Source: Nanobdellota archaeon (lineage in GTDB: Archaea; Nanobdellota; Nanobdellia; SCGC-AAA011-G17; GW2011-AR17). Taken from it: a stretch of 20,420 nucleotides of DNA. The notes beneath the pieces were generated by a model, which saw only the letters and a program-made list of their open reading frames with translations, ran no database searches and was not told where the DNA came from. Shown piece after piece: positions 1 to 6,579 of the stretch (position 1 is the stretch's first letter; each line of letters opens with the position of its first letter). The stretch lies in assembly GCA_030018575.1 (NCBI GenBank), contig JASEIA010000016.1, forward strand, positions 1 to 20,420, given 5' to 3'. The position numbers and the translations under genes are program-made.

Positions 1-75
1 AAGGAGCTTTGCCTTAAGCCTCTTTCCGTATCTTGCTCCGAACCTTGCCGCTGATTTTAAAACTTTTGTTGCCAT
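1..75 (-). CDS. rpl37ae: 50S ribosomal protein L37Ae, N-terminal part (runs off the window)
   Basis: Read on the minus strand from the ATG at 75-73, this gives 25 uninterrupted residues starting MATKVLKSAARFGARYGKRL. The SAARFGARYGKRL stretch matches the basic N-terminus of archaeal/eukaryotic L37Ae, a small zinc-finger protein of the large ribosomal subunit, usually about 60-90 residues. The zinc-finger cysteines would lie beyond the window edge and are not seen. A TATA-like element at 165-174 suggests transcription starts near 143, so the leader would be about 68 bases and contain the foldback repeat at 83-143. The identification rests on 25 residues only. Confidence 0.72.
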   Translation of the reverse strand, partial: MATKVLKSAARFGARYGKRLKAKLL

Positions 76-82
76 ATTGTTA

Positions 83-143
83 CCTAGTAGGTAGTTGGTG
101 GTGGGTAGCAGGTAGCGACTACTAACCAACGACTATAAGCTAC
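83..143. repeat. G-rich foldback element in the L37Ae leader
   Basis: The left half is built from overlapping GTAG, GGTAG, GTTGG and GTGG words. The right half carries rough complements (ACTAC, ACCAAC, CTAC), so the element can fold back imperfectly. It fills nearly all of the predicted L37Ae leader. Similar word strings occur at 8911-8999 and 9834-9900. Confidence 0.5.
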
Positions 144-164
144 TTACACTTTGGAAACGAGAGG

Positions 165-174
165 TATTTATAAA
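165..174 (-). promoter_or_regulatory. TATA box for the L37Ae gene
   Basis: The minus strand reads TTTATAAATA, close to the archaeal TATA consensus, with purine-rich sequence just upstream as expected for a BRE. The predicted start site is about 26 bases downstream, near 143. Confidence 0.55.
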
Positions 175-197
175 TGTTCCTAATTTCCCCCCCTCAT

Positions 198-214
198 AAA
201 AAAGGAGGTAAAAA
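198..214 (-). terminator. T-run terminator after tRNA-Pro
   Basis: Immediately after the encoded CCA, the minus strand has a TTTT run, a short spacer and then T7. This is the usual archaeal oligo-T termination signal. Confidence 0.5.
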
Positions 215-291
215 TGGTGGGGCTACTCGGATTCGAACCGAGGTCTTTCGCTCCCAAAGCGAAAAGGATAACCAAGCTACCCCATAGCCCC
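215..291 (-). tRNA. tRNA-Pro (anticodon TGG)
   Basis: The minus strand folds into a standard cloverleaf. The 7-bp acceptor stem pairs GGGGCTA (291-285) with TAGCCCC (225-219). The D arm contains AGCTTGGTTA. The anticodon stem TTCGC/GCGAA closes the 7-base loop TTTGGGA (258-252), with anticodon TGG at 256-254. The T arm is CTCGG-TTCGAAT-CCGAG. The discriminator A (218) is followed by an encoded CCA at 217-215. No intron is visible. It decodes CCA and wobble Pro codons. A TATA box at 318-327 gives it its own promoter. Confidence 0.96.
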
Positions 292-317
292 TCAACTTCA
301 AAAAGAGGTTCTGCCTT

Positions 318-327
318 CTTTATAACC
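318..327 (-). promoter_or_regulatory. TATA box/BRE for tRNA-Pro
   Basis: The minus strand reads GGTTATAAAG, preceded by a purine-rich AAGAAAA-type BRE. Its centre is about 31 bases from the mature tRNA 5' end. Confidence 0.6.
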
Positions 328-355
328 TTTTCTTTTTCGCACTTCTCGTGGATAC

Positions 356-364
356 ATTTTTAAA
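356..364 (+). promoter_or_regulatory. TATA-like element for giant surface protein A
   Basis: TTTTTAAAC lies about 45 bases before the ATG at 405, which would give a leader of roughly 20 bases. A weak purine-rich GAGCTGG lies just before the start codon. Confidence 0.4.
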
Positions 365-404
365 CTTCACAATATTACTTTAATCCAGTAAAAGAGCTGG
401 TATA

Positions 405-3400
405 ATGGGTTATATGCTGTTGAAGGAAAAAGCAAGCTTTATGTCTCTTATTATAATATGCGCGATATTTTCAATTTACCTCATTAATCCTGTTTCAGCA
501 GAAGAGACTTCTGGCACAGGAGAAAATCTCGGCTGCTGCGAAAGGACAAATTCAGGCGAAAGCTGCAGATACACGAATGTTGAAGACTGTGTCAGCACGC
601 CGCCCTTCAATGTAGGCAGTTTCCAAAGGTGCGAGGATTCAGCTTTCTGCAAGCCTGGATGCTGCATTTCCCCTGACGGCGGATGCTCAAGGCAGGTTTC
701 AAAAGGAACATGTAAATCTGCCGGGGACGGATATACCTGGAACCAGGATGCAACATGCAATATTGAAAAATGCCAGAAAGGCTGCTGCGTTCTTGGGGGC
801 GTGGAATGCAAGTATACAACAGCAAAAAGATGCTCGGGAATAACAGCTAACTTTGAGGGGCTTTCGTTGGATTTCAGGAATGCAGTCGGAAGCGAGCAGG
901 AATGCACTAACATATGCAAGCAGCAGGATGACGGATGCTGCGTGAAAGCAACAGGGGAATGCACAAGGACAACAAGAGAAATGTGCGGGCTTTCAGACGG
1001 CACAGGCTCTGACGGTTTTTATAAGGATGCACTTTGCAGCAATCCCAATCTACAAAATGCGTGCGACCCGAAATGCAGGGAAAAGGCAAGAATGGGCTGC
1101 GTTGAAGGGCTCGAAGATGTTTATTATTTTGACTCATGCGGAAACAGGGAAGGCGTTGTTACTGAGCCAATAACAGGAGGAGATGCCCCAAACGGAGACT
1201 GCGATTATGCAAGGGGCACTCTTTGCTCAGGCGCTGACAAGAATCATCCCACTGCTTACTGCAAGAGCGTGAACTGCAAAGGGGCAGAGCTGAGCAATTA
1301 TGAGCAGATAAATTACGATGATGGCGTCAACAGGTACAATGGGGAGTCATGGTGCATTTATGACTCAAAGCCAGGACCTGCATTAGACACAGTGGGAAGC
1401 AGGCACTGGCGCCATATTTGTATTAATGGAGAAGAGATTGTTGAGCCTTGCAAGGATTTTCGAGAAGAGTATTGTATGCAGATGGACGTAAAAGGTGTTG
1501 ATCCTTACGACTATAGTTATAGAGAATCCGGCTGTATAAAGAACGATGCAATAACCTGCACAATGGATTGCAATACAGCAAAAGAAGCAGCAAGAGAATA
1601 CGAAATAATAGCAAAAACAAGATCAGATAAAAGCTGCTGCGAATCTTCATCGAGAGATTGTGTATGGCAATGGGTTAATGCAGAAGAAACAAAAGGTACT
1701 TGCTTGCCAAGAGTCACTCCTGGAATTGCATTTTGGGGGGATGAGGAAGGTAATGTAAACCAGAATGCTAGGGCAATTTGCAACAAAAAGAGCATAGAAG
1801 AATATCAAACCTACTGGCAGGAAAATGTGTTTGATAATTTTAACTGGGAATGTACTGATAAATGTGAGGCTTACAGCGATTCGTATCTTAAAACAAACAA
1901 TTTGTATTGCACAAGCGCAGGTGATTGCGGCGCGAAGTACAATTATCGCGGAAGTTGGAATAATGAAGCTTATTTTAGAGGATGGGAAGGGGATTCTCAA
2001 AGCAGTAGTGACAAGCATTATATGAGCGATACAGACCTACCGGAGAGTTATACTTATAATTATCTTACGCAAAAAGAGAATATAGGAAATGGCATCTATG
2101 GCGGTGAAATAGAATCTACAGGTGAAGTTCCCAGCGCGCTAATGTTTATATATGGCGTAGGCAGTGATTTACCAGGAACCTTAGCTACAGCAAAAGCTGT
2201 AGGATGGGTTGCAGTTTCTATAACTGCAACTATAGTTGTTGTGGCAGTAATAGCAACTTATGTAATAGCTGAAAGCTTGGGAATTGTCGTGGGAATGTCT
2301 GCAGTATTTGGTCCGGCAGGATGGATAGTGGGTGCAATTATGGCTGCTATTGCAATTATACTCTTAGCATTAACTTACAGCGGGGACTCTGAAAAGAGAA
2401 ATGTATTCACAAACTGTGAGCCGTGGATTGCACCTGTTGGTGGAGAAGATTGTGAAAAATGCGACGAAGTTGATGAAAAGACAGGTAAGAACCTGCACCC
2501 ATGCTCTGAATATAGGTGCAGGAGCCTGGGGCAGCAGTGCAAGTTCATTGCTGAAAATGAAGGCACTACAAAAGGCTCGTGCTACAATGAGGACCCGAAT
2601 GATGTAACAAAGCCCCAGATAAAGCCCTGGTTTGGCGAAGGGGGCAATTACCCCCTGGCAGTCTGGAAGAGGGAAAGGACAAGCGAAGGCCCGCAAAGAG
2701 TTGAAGTGCATTCAGAATACCAGATTAATGTCCTGCCTTCATCAACAAAATACAATAGTGGCTATGAAATCACAGCAAAACTTCCATCATTCTCAACAAT
2801 AGAGTTCGGGATAAAGACTGACAACAAGCCAAGCCAATGCAAATACTCCACAGAATACAGCCCAGACATGACATTCGCAACAGCAGGAAACTGGTTTGAC
2901 GACAATTATTATTCAAAAGAGCACAACAAGACTATATTCGGATTATTGCCTAATAAGACTTACACTTATTATATAATTTGCAGGGGCGCAAACGGCTATC
3001 CAAAAGAAGATGAAAGAACCCCGCCTTTCAAGATTACATTTGAAACAGGCGAGGGGCCTGACCTTGAACCGCCATTTATTGTTGGCTCTTATCCTCAAAA
3101 TAATGGATATGTAAAAGCAGAAGAAGATTTAAAGCCATTATTTTACATTGACGAGGTATCTCCATTCAAATGCAAGATGGCAAAAGCAGATATGGATTAT
3201 AGCCTTATGGATATGAATCTTAGTTGTATAAATGATGCAGCAGAAGGATTTATGAGCGGATACAGTTTATGCGCAGCAAACCTGACACTGCATCAGGGAG
3301 TGAACACTTATTACATACGGTGCAGGGATGAGCCAATAACAGGCACTCCTGCAAACACCATGGAAGAAAGCTATGTTTACAGCGTAATACAGAGCGAGCC

Positions 3401-3923
3401 TCTTTTAATCAACAATGTCCTGCCGCCTTCAGGCACTACATATTACACAAGGAATGTGACAATGCAGGTTGTGACTGAGAAAGGGGCATTCAGCGGAAAG
3501 GCAATATGCAGCTATGAGGAAACAACTACAAGGCTAATTTCAGGAGAATTCTTCCAGACAGATTCGGCACAACACCTGCAGGAATTTTCAGGATTACCCA
3601 CCAGAGCATATAACTTCCAGATTGACTGCTTTGACAGCGTAGGCAATGAAGCGTCTGCAGCAACAAACTTTAGTGTAGAAGCTGACACAATCCCGCCGAA
3701 CGTGATTGCGCTCTACAAGGTTGCATCCGGACTGCACTTAACACTTGACGAGAAAGCAAGCTGCGAGTACAGCAACACCAAATTCAGCTACGGAACAGGC
3801 ACTTCTGCTTCAACAGACTCGGAAACAGCCGTATTCCCTGCCACAATGAAGCAGTATTACATCATCTGCAAGGACAAGTTCGGCAACACAATGCCTGAGA
3901 TTATGGTGAAGACAGAGATTTAA
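405..3923 (+). CDS. Giant cysteine-rich secreted surface protein A (paralogue of 9914-13903)
   Basis: Predicted 1172-residue extracellular protein of unknown function. It has a Sec-type signal peptide (hydrophobic core about residues 11-28, likely cleavage after PVSA); ATG 414 is an alternative start. Roughly residues 34-291 hold about 31 cysteines in repeats of the form GCC-x5/6-C (GCCERTNSGESC, GCCISPDGGC, GCCVLGGVEC, GCCVKATGEC). Residues 313-357 carry a GESWC...VGSRHWRH...CKDFREEYC block that is 33/45 identical to protein B at almost the same position. A hydrophobic hairpin follows at about 598-656, then a second cysteine block from C671 (EDCEKC, CSEYRC). The C-terminal part has Ig/fibronectin-like modules, with PP boundaries near 886 (DLEPP) and 1094 (DTIPP) and paired cysteines (YIICRG, YIRCRD, YIICKD). 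The hydrophobic hairpin may anchor it. It shares no operon with B, which lies about 6 kb away. Secretion and paralogy are well supported; function is not. Confidence 0.85.
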   Translation: MGYMLLKEKASFMSLIIICAIFSIYLINPVSAEETSGTGENLGCCERTNSGESCRYTNVEDCVSTPPFNVGSFQRCEDSAFCKPGCCISPDGGCSRQVSKGTCKSAGDGYTWNQDATCNIEKCQKGCCVLGGVECKYTTAKRCSGITANFEGLSLDFRNAVGSEQECTNICKQQDDGCCVKATGECTRTTREMCGLSDGTGSDGFYKDALCSNPNLQNACDPKCREKARMGCVEGLEDVYYFDSCGNREGVVTEPITGGDAPNGDCDYARGTLCSGADKNHPTAYCKSVNCKGAELSNYEQINYDDGVNRYNGESWCIYDSKPGPALDTVGSRHWRHICINGEEIVEPCKDFREEYCMQMDVKGVDPYDYSYRESGCIKNDAITCTMDCNTAKEAAREYEIIAKTRSDKSCCESSSRDCVWQWVNAEETKGTCLPRVTPGIAFWGDEEGNVNQNARAICNKKSIEEYQTYWQENVFDNFNWECTDKCEAYSDSYLKTNNLYCTSAGDCGAKYNYRGSWNNEAYFRGWEGDSQSSSDKHYMSDTDLPESYTYNYLTQKENIGNGIYGGEIESTGEVPSALMFIYGVGSDLPGTLATAKAVGWVAVSITATIVVVAVIATYVIAESLGIVVGMSAVFGPAGWIVGAIMAAIAIILLALTYSGDSEKRNVFTNCEPWIAPVGGEDCEKCDEVDEKTGKNLHPCSEYRCRSLGQQCKFIAENEGTTKGSCYNEDPNDVTKPQIKPWFGEGGNYPLAVWKRERTSEGPQRVEVHSEYQINVLPSSTKYNSGYEITAKLPSFSTIEFGIKTDNKPSQCKYSTEYSPDMTFATAGNWFDDNYYSKEHNKTIFGLLPNKTYTYYIICRGANGYPKEDERTPPFKITFETGEGPDLEPPFIVGSYPQNNGYVKAEEDLKPLFYIDEVSPFKCKMAKADMDYSLMDMNLSCINDAAEGFMSGYSLCAANLTLHQGVNTYYIRCRDEPITGTPANTMEESYVYSVIQSEPLLINNVLPPSGTTYYTRNVTMQVVTEKGAFSGKAICSYEETTTRLISGEFFQTDSAQHLQEFSGLPTRAYNFQIDCFDSVGNEASAATNFSVEADTIPPNVIALYKVASGLHLTLDEKASCEYSNTKFSYGTGTSASTDSETAVFPATMKQYYIICKDKFGNTMPEIMVKTEI

Positions 3924-4039
3924 CATAATTGCAAGCCTCCTTTTAGCATTGCTTTGTCTATTGAATGCAGGGTTCGCTTCAAAGCTCACCATAAGGTTTT
4001 CTCATTGGCATTCGAAACGTCTTCGGAAATGACGAAAGG

Positions 4040-4048
4040 TTTATAAAC
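4040..4048 (+). promoter_or_regulatory. TATA box for the TRAM-protein gene
   Basis: TTTATAAAC is preceded by purine-rich GACGAAAGG. The predicted start of transcription is near 4070, which rules out the in-frame ATG at 4060 as the start and supports ATG 4111. Confidence 0.65.
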
Positions 4049-4071
4049 AGAGCAGTAAATTGCATAGCCTA

Positions 4072-4087
4072 GCGGGCTTAAGCCTGC
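4072..4087 (+). promoter_or_regulatory. Hairpin at the 5' end of the TRAM mRNA
   Basis: GCGGGC-TTAA-GCCTGC forms a 6-bp stem (one G-U pair) with a 4-base loop. It starts 1-3 bases after the predicted transcription start. A Shine-Dalgarno AGGAG follows at 4096-4100. Confidence 0.45.
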
Positions 4088-4110
4088 GAAGATATAGGAG
4101 AGCAAATAAA

Positions 4111-4509
4111 ATGGAAGGATATAGAGACAGAGGGCCGAGGCGCTTTGGCGGCGGCGGATTTGACGGGCCGCAAAGAAGCTTTGCACCGGTCAAGGTTGGA
4201 GACGTGTTGGATGTGAAGATAGAGTCAGTCGGCGCAAAAGGCGACGGCGTGGCAAAGGTGAAAGGCTTTGTGCTTTTTGTCCCGGGAGTTCAGGAAGGGC
4301 AGGATGTCAAGGTCAAAGTAACAAGAGTCCTCAGGAAAGCTGGATTCGCAGAAGTTGTCGGCGAGGGAGCTGCAACCTCTGAAGAAGCGGCGGAAGAAAC
4401 TGCTGAAGAGGCGCCTGCTGAAGAAGCGGCGGAAGAAACTGCTGAAGAGGCGCCTGCTGAAGAAGCGCAGGAAACCGAGGATTTTGGCGGAGAGGAAGAG
4501 CAGCAGTAA
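4111..4509 (+). CDS. TRAM-domain RNA-binding protein with glycine/arginine N-terminus and acidic tail
   Basis: 132-residue protein. The N-terminus (about 1-24) is Arg/Gly-rich (GYRDRGPRRFGGGG). A TRAM domain follows at about 27-85, from VKVGDVLDVKIESVGAKGDG through FVPGVQEGQDVKVKVTRV to AEVVG. The tail is almost all Glu/Ala and contains an exact tandem repeat. Free-standing archaeal TRAM proteins bind RNA, and some have been described as RNA chaperones; that role here is inferred from the family. ATG 4111 is chosen over the upstream in-frame ATG (4060) because it has a Shine-Dalgarno AGGAG 10 bases upstream and lies after the predicted transcription start. The acidic tail, opposite in charge to the N-terminus, may modulate RNA binding. 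It is transcribed alone: promoter upstream, T-run downstream. Confidence 0.88.
   Translation: MEGYRDRGPRRFGGGGFDGPQRSFAPVKVGDVLDVKIESVGAKGDGVAKVKGFVLFVPGVQEGQDVKVKVTRVLRKAGFAEVVGEGAATSEEAAEETAEEAPAEEAAEETAEEAPAEEAQETEDFGGEEEQQ
4381..4467 (+). repeat. Exact 39-bp tandem duplication in the TRAM acidic tail
   Basis: 4381-4419 and 4420-4458 are identical base for base, followed by 9 more matching bases (4459-4467). Each unit encodes 13 residues, EEAAEETAEEAPA, so gain or loss of a unit keeps the reading frame. Confidence 0.95.
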
Positions 4510-4514
4510 GCAAT

Positions 4515-4546
4515 TTCCTCTTTTTTTCTTAATTTTTATTTTCTTA
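4515..4546 (+). terminator. T-rich terminator after the TRAM gene
   Basis: Several T runs (T7, T5, T4) begin within 12 bases of the stop codon, without a strong hairpin, as is typical of archaeal termination. Confidence 0.55.
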
Positions 4547-4646
4547 CAAACATGCATGTTTGTGAGATATGGAACGCAGTGACTTTTCTTCAGTATTTTC
4601 CTTTTTTCAGTTTTTTTGTAAAATTTTCAAATTTTGAGTGCAAATG

Positions 4647-4654
4647 TTTTTTAA
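4647..4654 (+). promoter_or_regulatory. TATA box for radB
   Basis: TTTTTTAA is centred about 27 bases before ATG 4678, which points to a leaderless mRNA starting at or next to the start codon. Confidence 0.5.
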
Positions 4655-4677
4655 GGGCAAACACTATCTCTATGTTT

Positions 4678-5289
4678 ATGGCAAAAACCGGGTGCAAGAT
4701 TGATGATTTCATAGATTACAGCAATGCAATAAGCTGCATCTATGGAAAACCCGCGACAGGAAAGACAACATTATGCCTAATGGCGGCTGCAAGAGAAAAA
4801 GGCAAGGTTGTTTTCATTGAGACGGAAAGCGGGTTCTCTGCAGACAGGATGGAGCAGATTGCAGGCAATATCAATGATAACTTTGTGCTTATTCCAGTGA
4901 GAAGCTTTGAAGAGCAGTGCAGGGCAGTTGAAAGCCTATTGGAGCTGAAAGGAAAAATCTCTTTAGTGATAATTGACTCATTCACTGCATTGTACAGGCA
5001 GGAGTTACAAAACAAGAAAGATGCAAATCCATTGCTTTCAAGGCAATTAAGCATACTGAAAGAGATTTCAGCAACAGCGCCCGTATTAATCACAAGCCAG
5101 GTTTACATGACAATGGATAAAAAAGATGTCGGGCCTGTCGGAAGCAACATGCTGAAGAGCTGGTGCAACAACCTTGTAAAGCTTCACGATGATGGAAAGA
5201 ATAGATTGCTTTTTATTGAGAAATCAACAAAAGGAAGCCATGCAGACATTTGCTTTGAAATCACTAACGAAGGGATAAAGACAAAATAA
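4678..5289 (+). CDS. radB: DNA repair and recombination protein RadB
   Basis: 203 residues starting MAKTGCKIDDFIDY. It has a RecA/Rad51-type ATPase core without the helix-hairpin-helix N-terminal domain of RadA, as usual for RadB. Walker A is GKPATGKTT at residues 23-31, and Walker B is SLVIIDS with D100. IETESGFSADRMEQIAG after the first strand is typical of RadB. RadB is a Rad51 paralogue in archaea that assists RadA-dependent homologous recombination and binds DNA; it is a weak ATPase (family knowledge). The frame stays open to 4552, but the TATA box at 4647-4654 and the family length (about 200-230) favour ATG 4678 (ATG 4672 is also possible). It converges with the HEPN gene, 151 bases apart. 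Confidence 0.85.
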   Translation: MAKTGCKIDDFIDYSNAISCIYGKPATGKTTLCLMAAAREKGKVVFIETESGFSADRMEQIAGNINDNFVLIPVRSFEEQCRAVESLLELKGKISLVIIDSFTALYRQELQNKKDANPLLSRQLSILKEISATAPVLITSQVYMTMDKKDVGPVGSNMLKSWCNNLVKLHDDGKNRLLFIEKSTKGSHADICFEITNEGIKTK

Positions 5290-5359
5290 TGATGTTCTGC
5301 AAGAACTAGCCTTGAATGTCATCTCCCTTTATGGCAGCCCAGCATATGCCTCTTTGAAT

Positions 5360-5412
5360 GTTAACGCATTAACCATAAGCCTCGAATATTTCTTCTTTGT
5401 TAATCGATTAAC
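5360..5412. repeat. Two GTTAA-N4-TTAAC dyads between radB and the HEPN gene
   Basis: GTTAACGCATTAAC (5360-5373) and the perfect palindrome GTTAATCGATTAAC (5399-5412) share the frame GTTAA-N4-TTAAC, with starts 39 bases apart. They lie between the 3' ends of convergent genes, where no promoter is expected. Role unknown. Confidence 0.6.
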
Positions 5413-5440
5413 GGGCAGATTTTTCTGGAGCAGACAAGCC

Positions 5441-5932
5441 CTATATCTTCTTCTTTGCTTTTTCAGCTTCTGCTTTAAATCTCTGCCTTATGTCCAGAAT
5501 CTTGTTTTCATCAAGCCTGTCGGTTATGCACTTGCACTTTACAATAAATGGAGGCGCGCTTTCCAAAATTTTCCGGGATTGCTCATCAGGGACTTCCCTG
5601 TTCACATAATACTGGGAATCCAACCTTGCCGCCATTGCATCCTGGATTAGCGCAAGCTCATCCTCATTGAAATAATCTTTTAAGAAATGCCCTGCAAATG
5701 CCAATGTGCAGGCATGGATTTCGCATTTAATTCCAATTCTTTGGAGAACAGCGTAGAGGGCAAAATACATCGAATAATAGGCTTTGGCAATTTTCCATTC
5801 CGGAACTTTTTCTGTTCTTGCTGAGCCAATGGCATTTTCCGCCTTGATTAAATACCCCTCTGCAAGATTAGCGTTCGGCTCTACAAGGCAAGGCCCGTCC
5901 TTTTTCCTTATGCACCACCCTATTTCAGCCAT
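5441..5932 (-). CDS. HEPN-domain protein, partner of the MNT nucleotidyltransferase
   Basis: 163 residues, mostly helical. The stretch AKAYYSMYFALYAVLQRIG followed by KCEIHACTL is the signature region of the HEPN family (PF05168-like), which lies beside MNT nucleotidyltransferases in many prokaryotes. In characterised pairs (HepT/MntA) the HEPN protein is an RNase toxin, silenced by AMPylation by its MNT partner. Here the catalytic RX4-6H motif is not evident: the nearest Arg and His (in LQRIGIKCEIH) are 7 residues apart. It may therefore not be an active RNase of that type. Its start overlaps the last 13 bases of the MNT gene, so the two are translationally coupled. The C-terminus is basic (RFKAEAEKAKKKI). 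Family call is good; toxin activity is uncertain. Confidence 0.8.
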   Translation of the reverse strand: MAEIGWCIRKKDGPCLVEPNANLAEGYLIKAENAIGSARTEKVPEWKIAKAYYSMYFALYAVLQRIGIKCEIHACTLAFAGHFLKDYFNEDELALIQDAMAARLDSQYYVNREVPDEQSRKILESAPPFIVKCKCITDRLDENKILDIRQRFKAEAEKAKKKI

Positions 5933-6513
5933 TTCTTAAACACAGCTGTAACAAACTGCTCTGAGTTTAAAAAGATTACGTGGCTTTTCAGCACTTCTTT
6001 CAGGAGTATGTCAGAGCTCAATGAATCTTCAAAAATACTGAATGGATACCTTTTTACATTGATATCTATTCCATATGCATACCCTGCCTTCTTAACAGCG
6101 CCGGCATCGCACTCGCCGGCGACAAATATGTCCAAGTCCGAATCTTTTTTCTCAATGCCTTTTGCATAGCTTCCGAATATTGCGCCTATGCCTTTTATAT
6201 GCGGCTTTATCTTTGCTATAACTTCTGCTATTAACGCATGGCTTTCCTTGAATGCAATTGCCTTATACTGCTCTGCCATTGACAGATAATCCACTGCAGA
6301 CTCTGTTTGCTTAATTGAATAAACCTTTGTCCTGCCGCGCATTCTGGATTCAACAGCCGCCTTGCCCTCAAGATTCTTGAGCGCAAGCTGCGCCGCGCGC
6401 GGGCTTAAGCGCAATATCCTTGCAATCTCCCTTATATGGTATTCCCTGCTGTAATCAGTAAATAAGGAAACAATCCTTAATTGCAGTTCCGTAATGTTTA
6501 ATTTTTTATACAT
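5920..6513 (-). CDS. Winged-HTH / minimal nucleotidyltransferase (MNT) fusion, antitoxin-like
   Basis: 197 residues. The N-terminal winged helix-turn-helix (about 5-70) includes REIARILRLSPRAAQLALKNL and the wing RGRTKVYSI. The C-terminal MNT domain has the complete signature GSYAKGIEKKDSDLD, i.e. GS-x10-DxD with G114, D126 and D128, and a third acidic candidate in GIDINV. Such proteins transfer AMP, in HEPN/MNT pairs usually onto the HEPN partner. The fused DNA-binding domain suggests self-regulation, and a perfect 16-bp palindrome covers the start codon (6506-6521). The gene follows topA after 66 bases but has its own TATA-like element, and it overlaps the downstream HEPN gene. The message appears leaderless. 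Confidence 0.85.
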   Translation of the reverse strand: MYKKLNITELQLRIVSLFTDYSREYHIREIARILRLSPRAAQLALKNLEGKAAVESRMRGRTKVYSIKQTESAVDYLSMAEQYKAIAFKESHALIAEVIAKIKPHIKGIGAIFGSYAKGIEKKDSDLDIFVAGECDAGAVKKAGYAYGIDINVKRYPFSIFEDSLSSDILLKEVLKSHVIFLNSEQFVTAVFKKWLK

Positions 6514-6521
6514 ATGTATAA
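6506..6521 (-). promoter_or_regulatory. Perfect 16-bp palindrome over the MNT start codon (candidate operator)
   Basis: TTATACATATGTATAA is its own reverse complement, and the ATG of the wHTH-MNT gene lies in its centre. A further GTATA half-site occurs at 6526-6530. Binding here would block a leaderless transcript start. Confidence 0.5.
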
Positions 6522-6536
6522 TTTAGTATACACTTA

Positions 6537-6545
6537 TTAATAAAC
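6537..6545 (-). promoter_or_regulatory. TATA-like box for the MNT-HEPN pair
   Basis: The minus strand reads GTTTATTAA, about 27 bases before the ATG at 6513. This fits a promoter independent of topA. Confidence 0.45.
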
Positions 6546-6579
6546 TTTCCGCATAAGGCAGACGCGCAGCATAAAAGAA

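Noticed and set aside
476..1003. Long antisense open frame opposite giant protein A
   Set aside because: Its sequence merely mirrors the cysteine-rich codons of A (Gly/Cys/Thr codons read as Pro/Ser/His/Val). It has no promoter or Shine-Dalgarno and no recognisable domain.
4225..4557. Antisense frames rich in Phe/Leu/Arg opposite the TRAM tail
   Set aside because: They are produced by the GAA/GCN tandem repeat read on the other strand.
4552..4677. N-terminal extension of RadB from ATG 4552
   Set aside because: The extension is Phe-rich with no similarity to RadB, overlaps the promoter, and would exceed the family's usual length.
5312..5650. Plus-strand open frame starting between radB and the HEPN gene
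   Set aside because: Most of it overlaps the HEPN coding region on the other strand, and it has no Shine-Dalgarno or domain.
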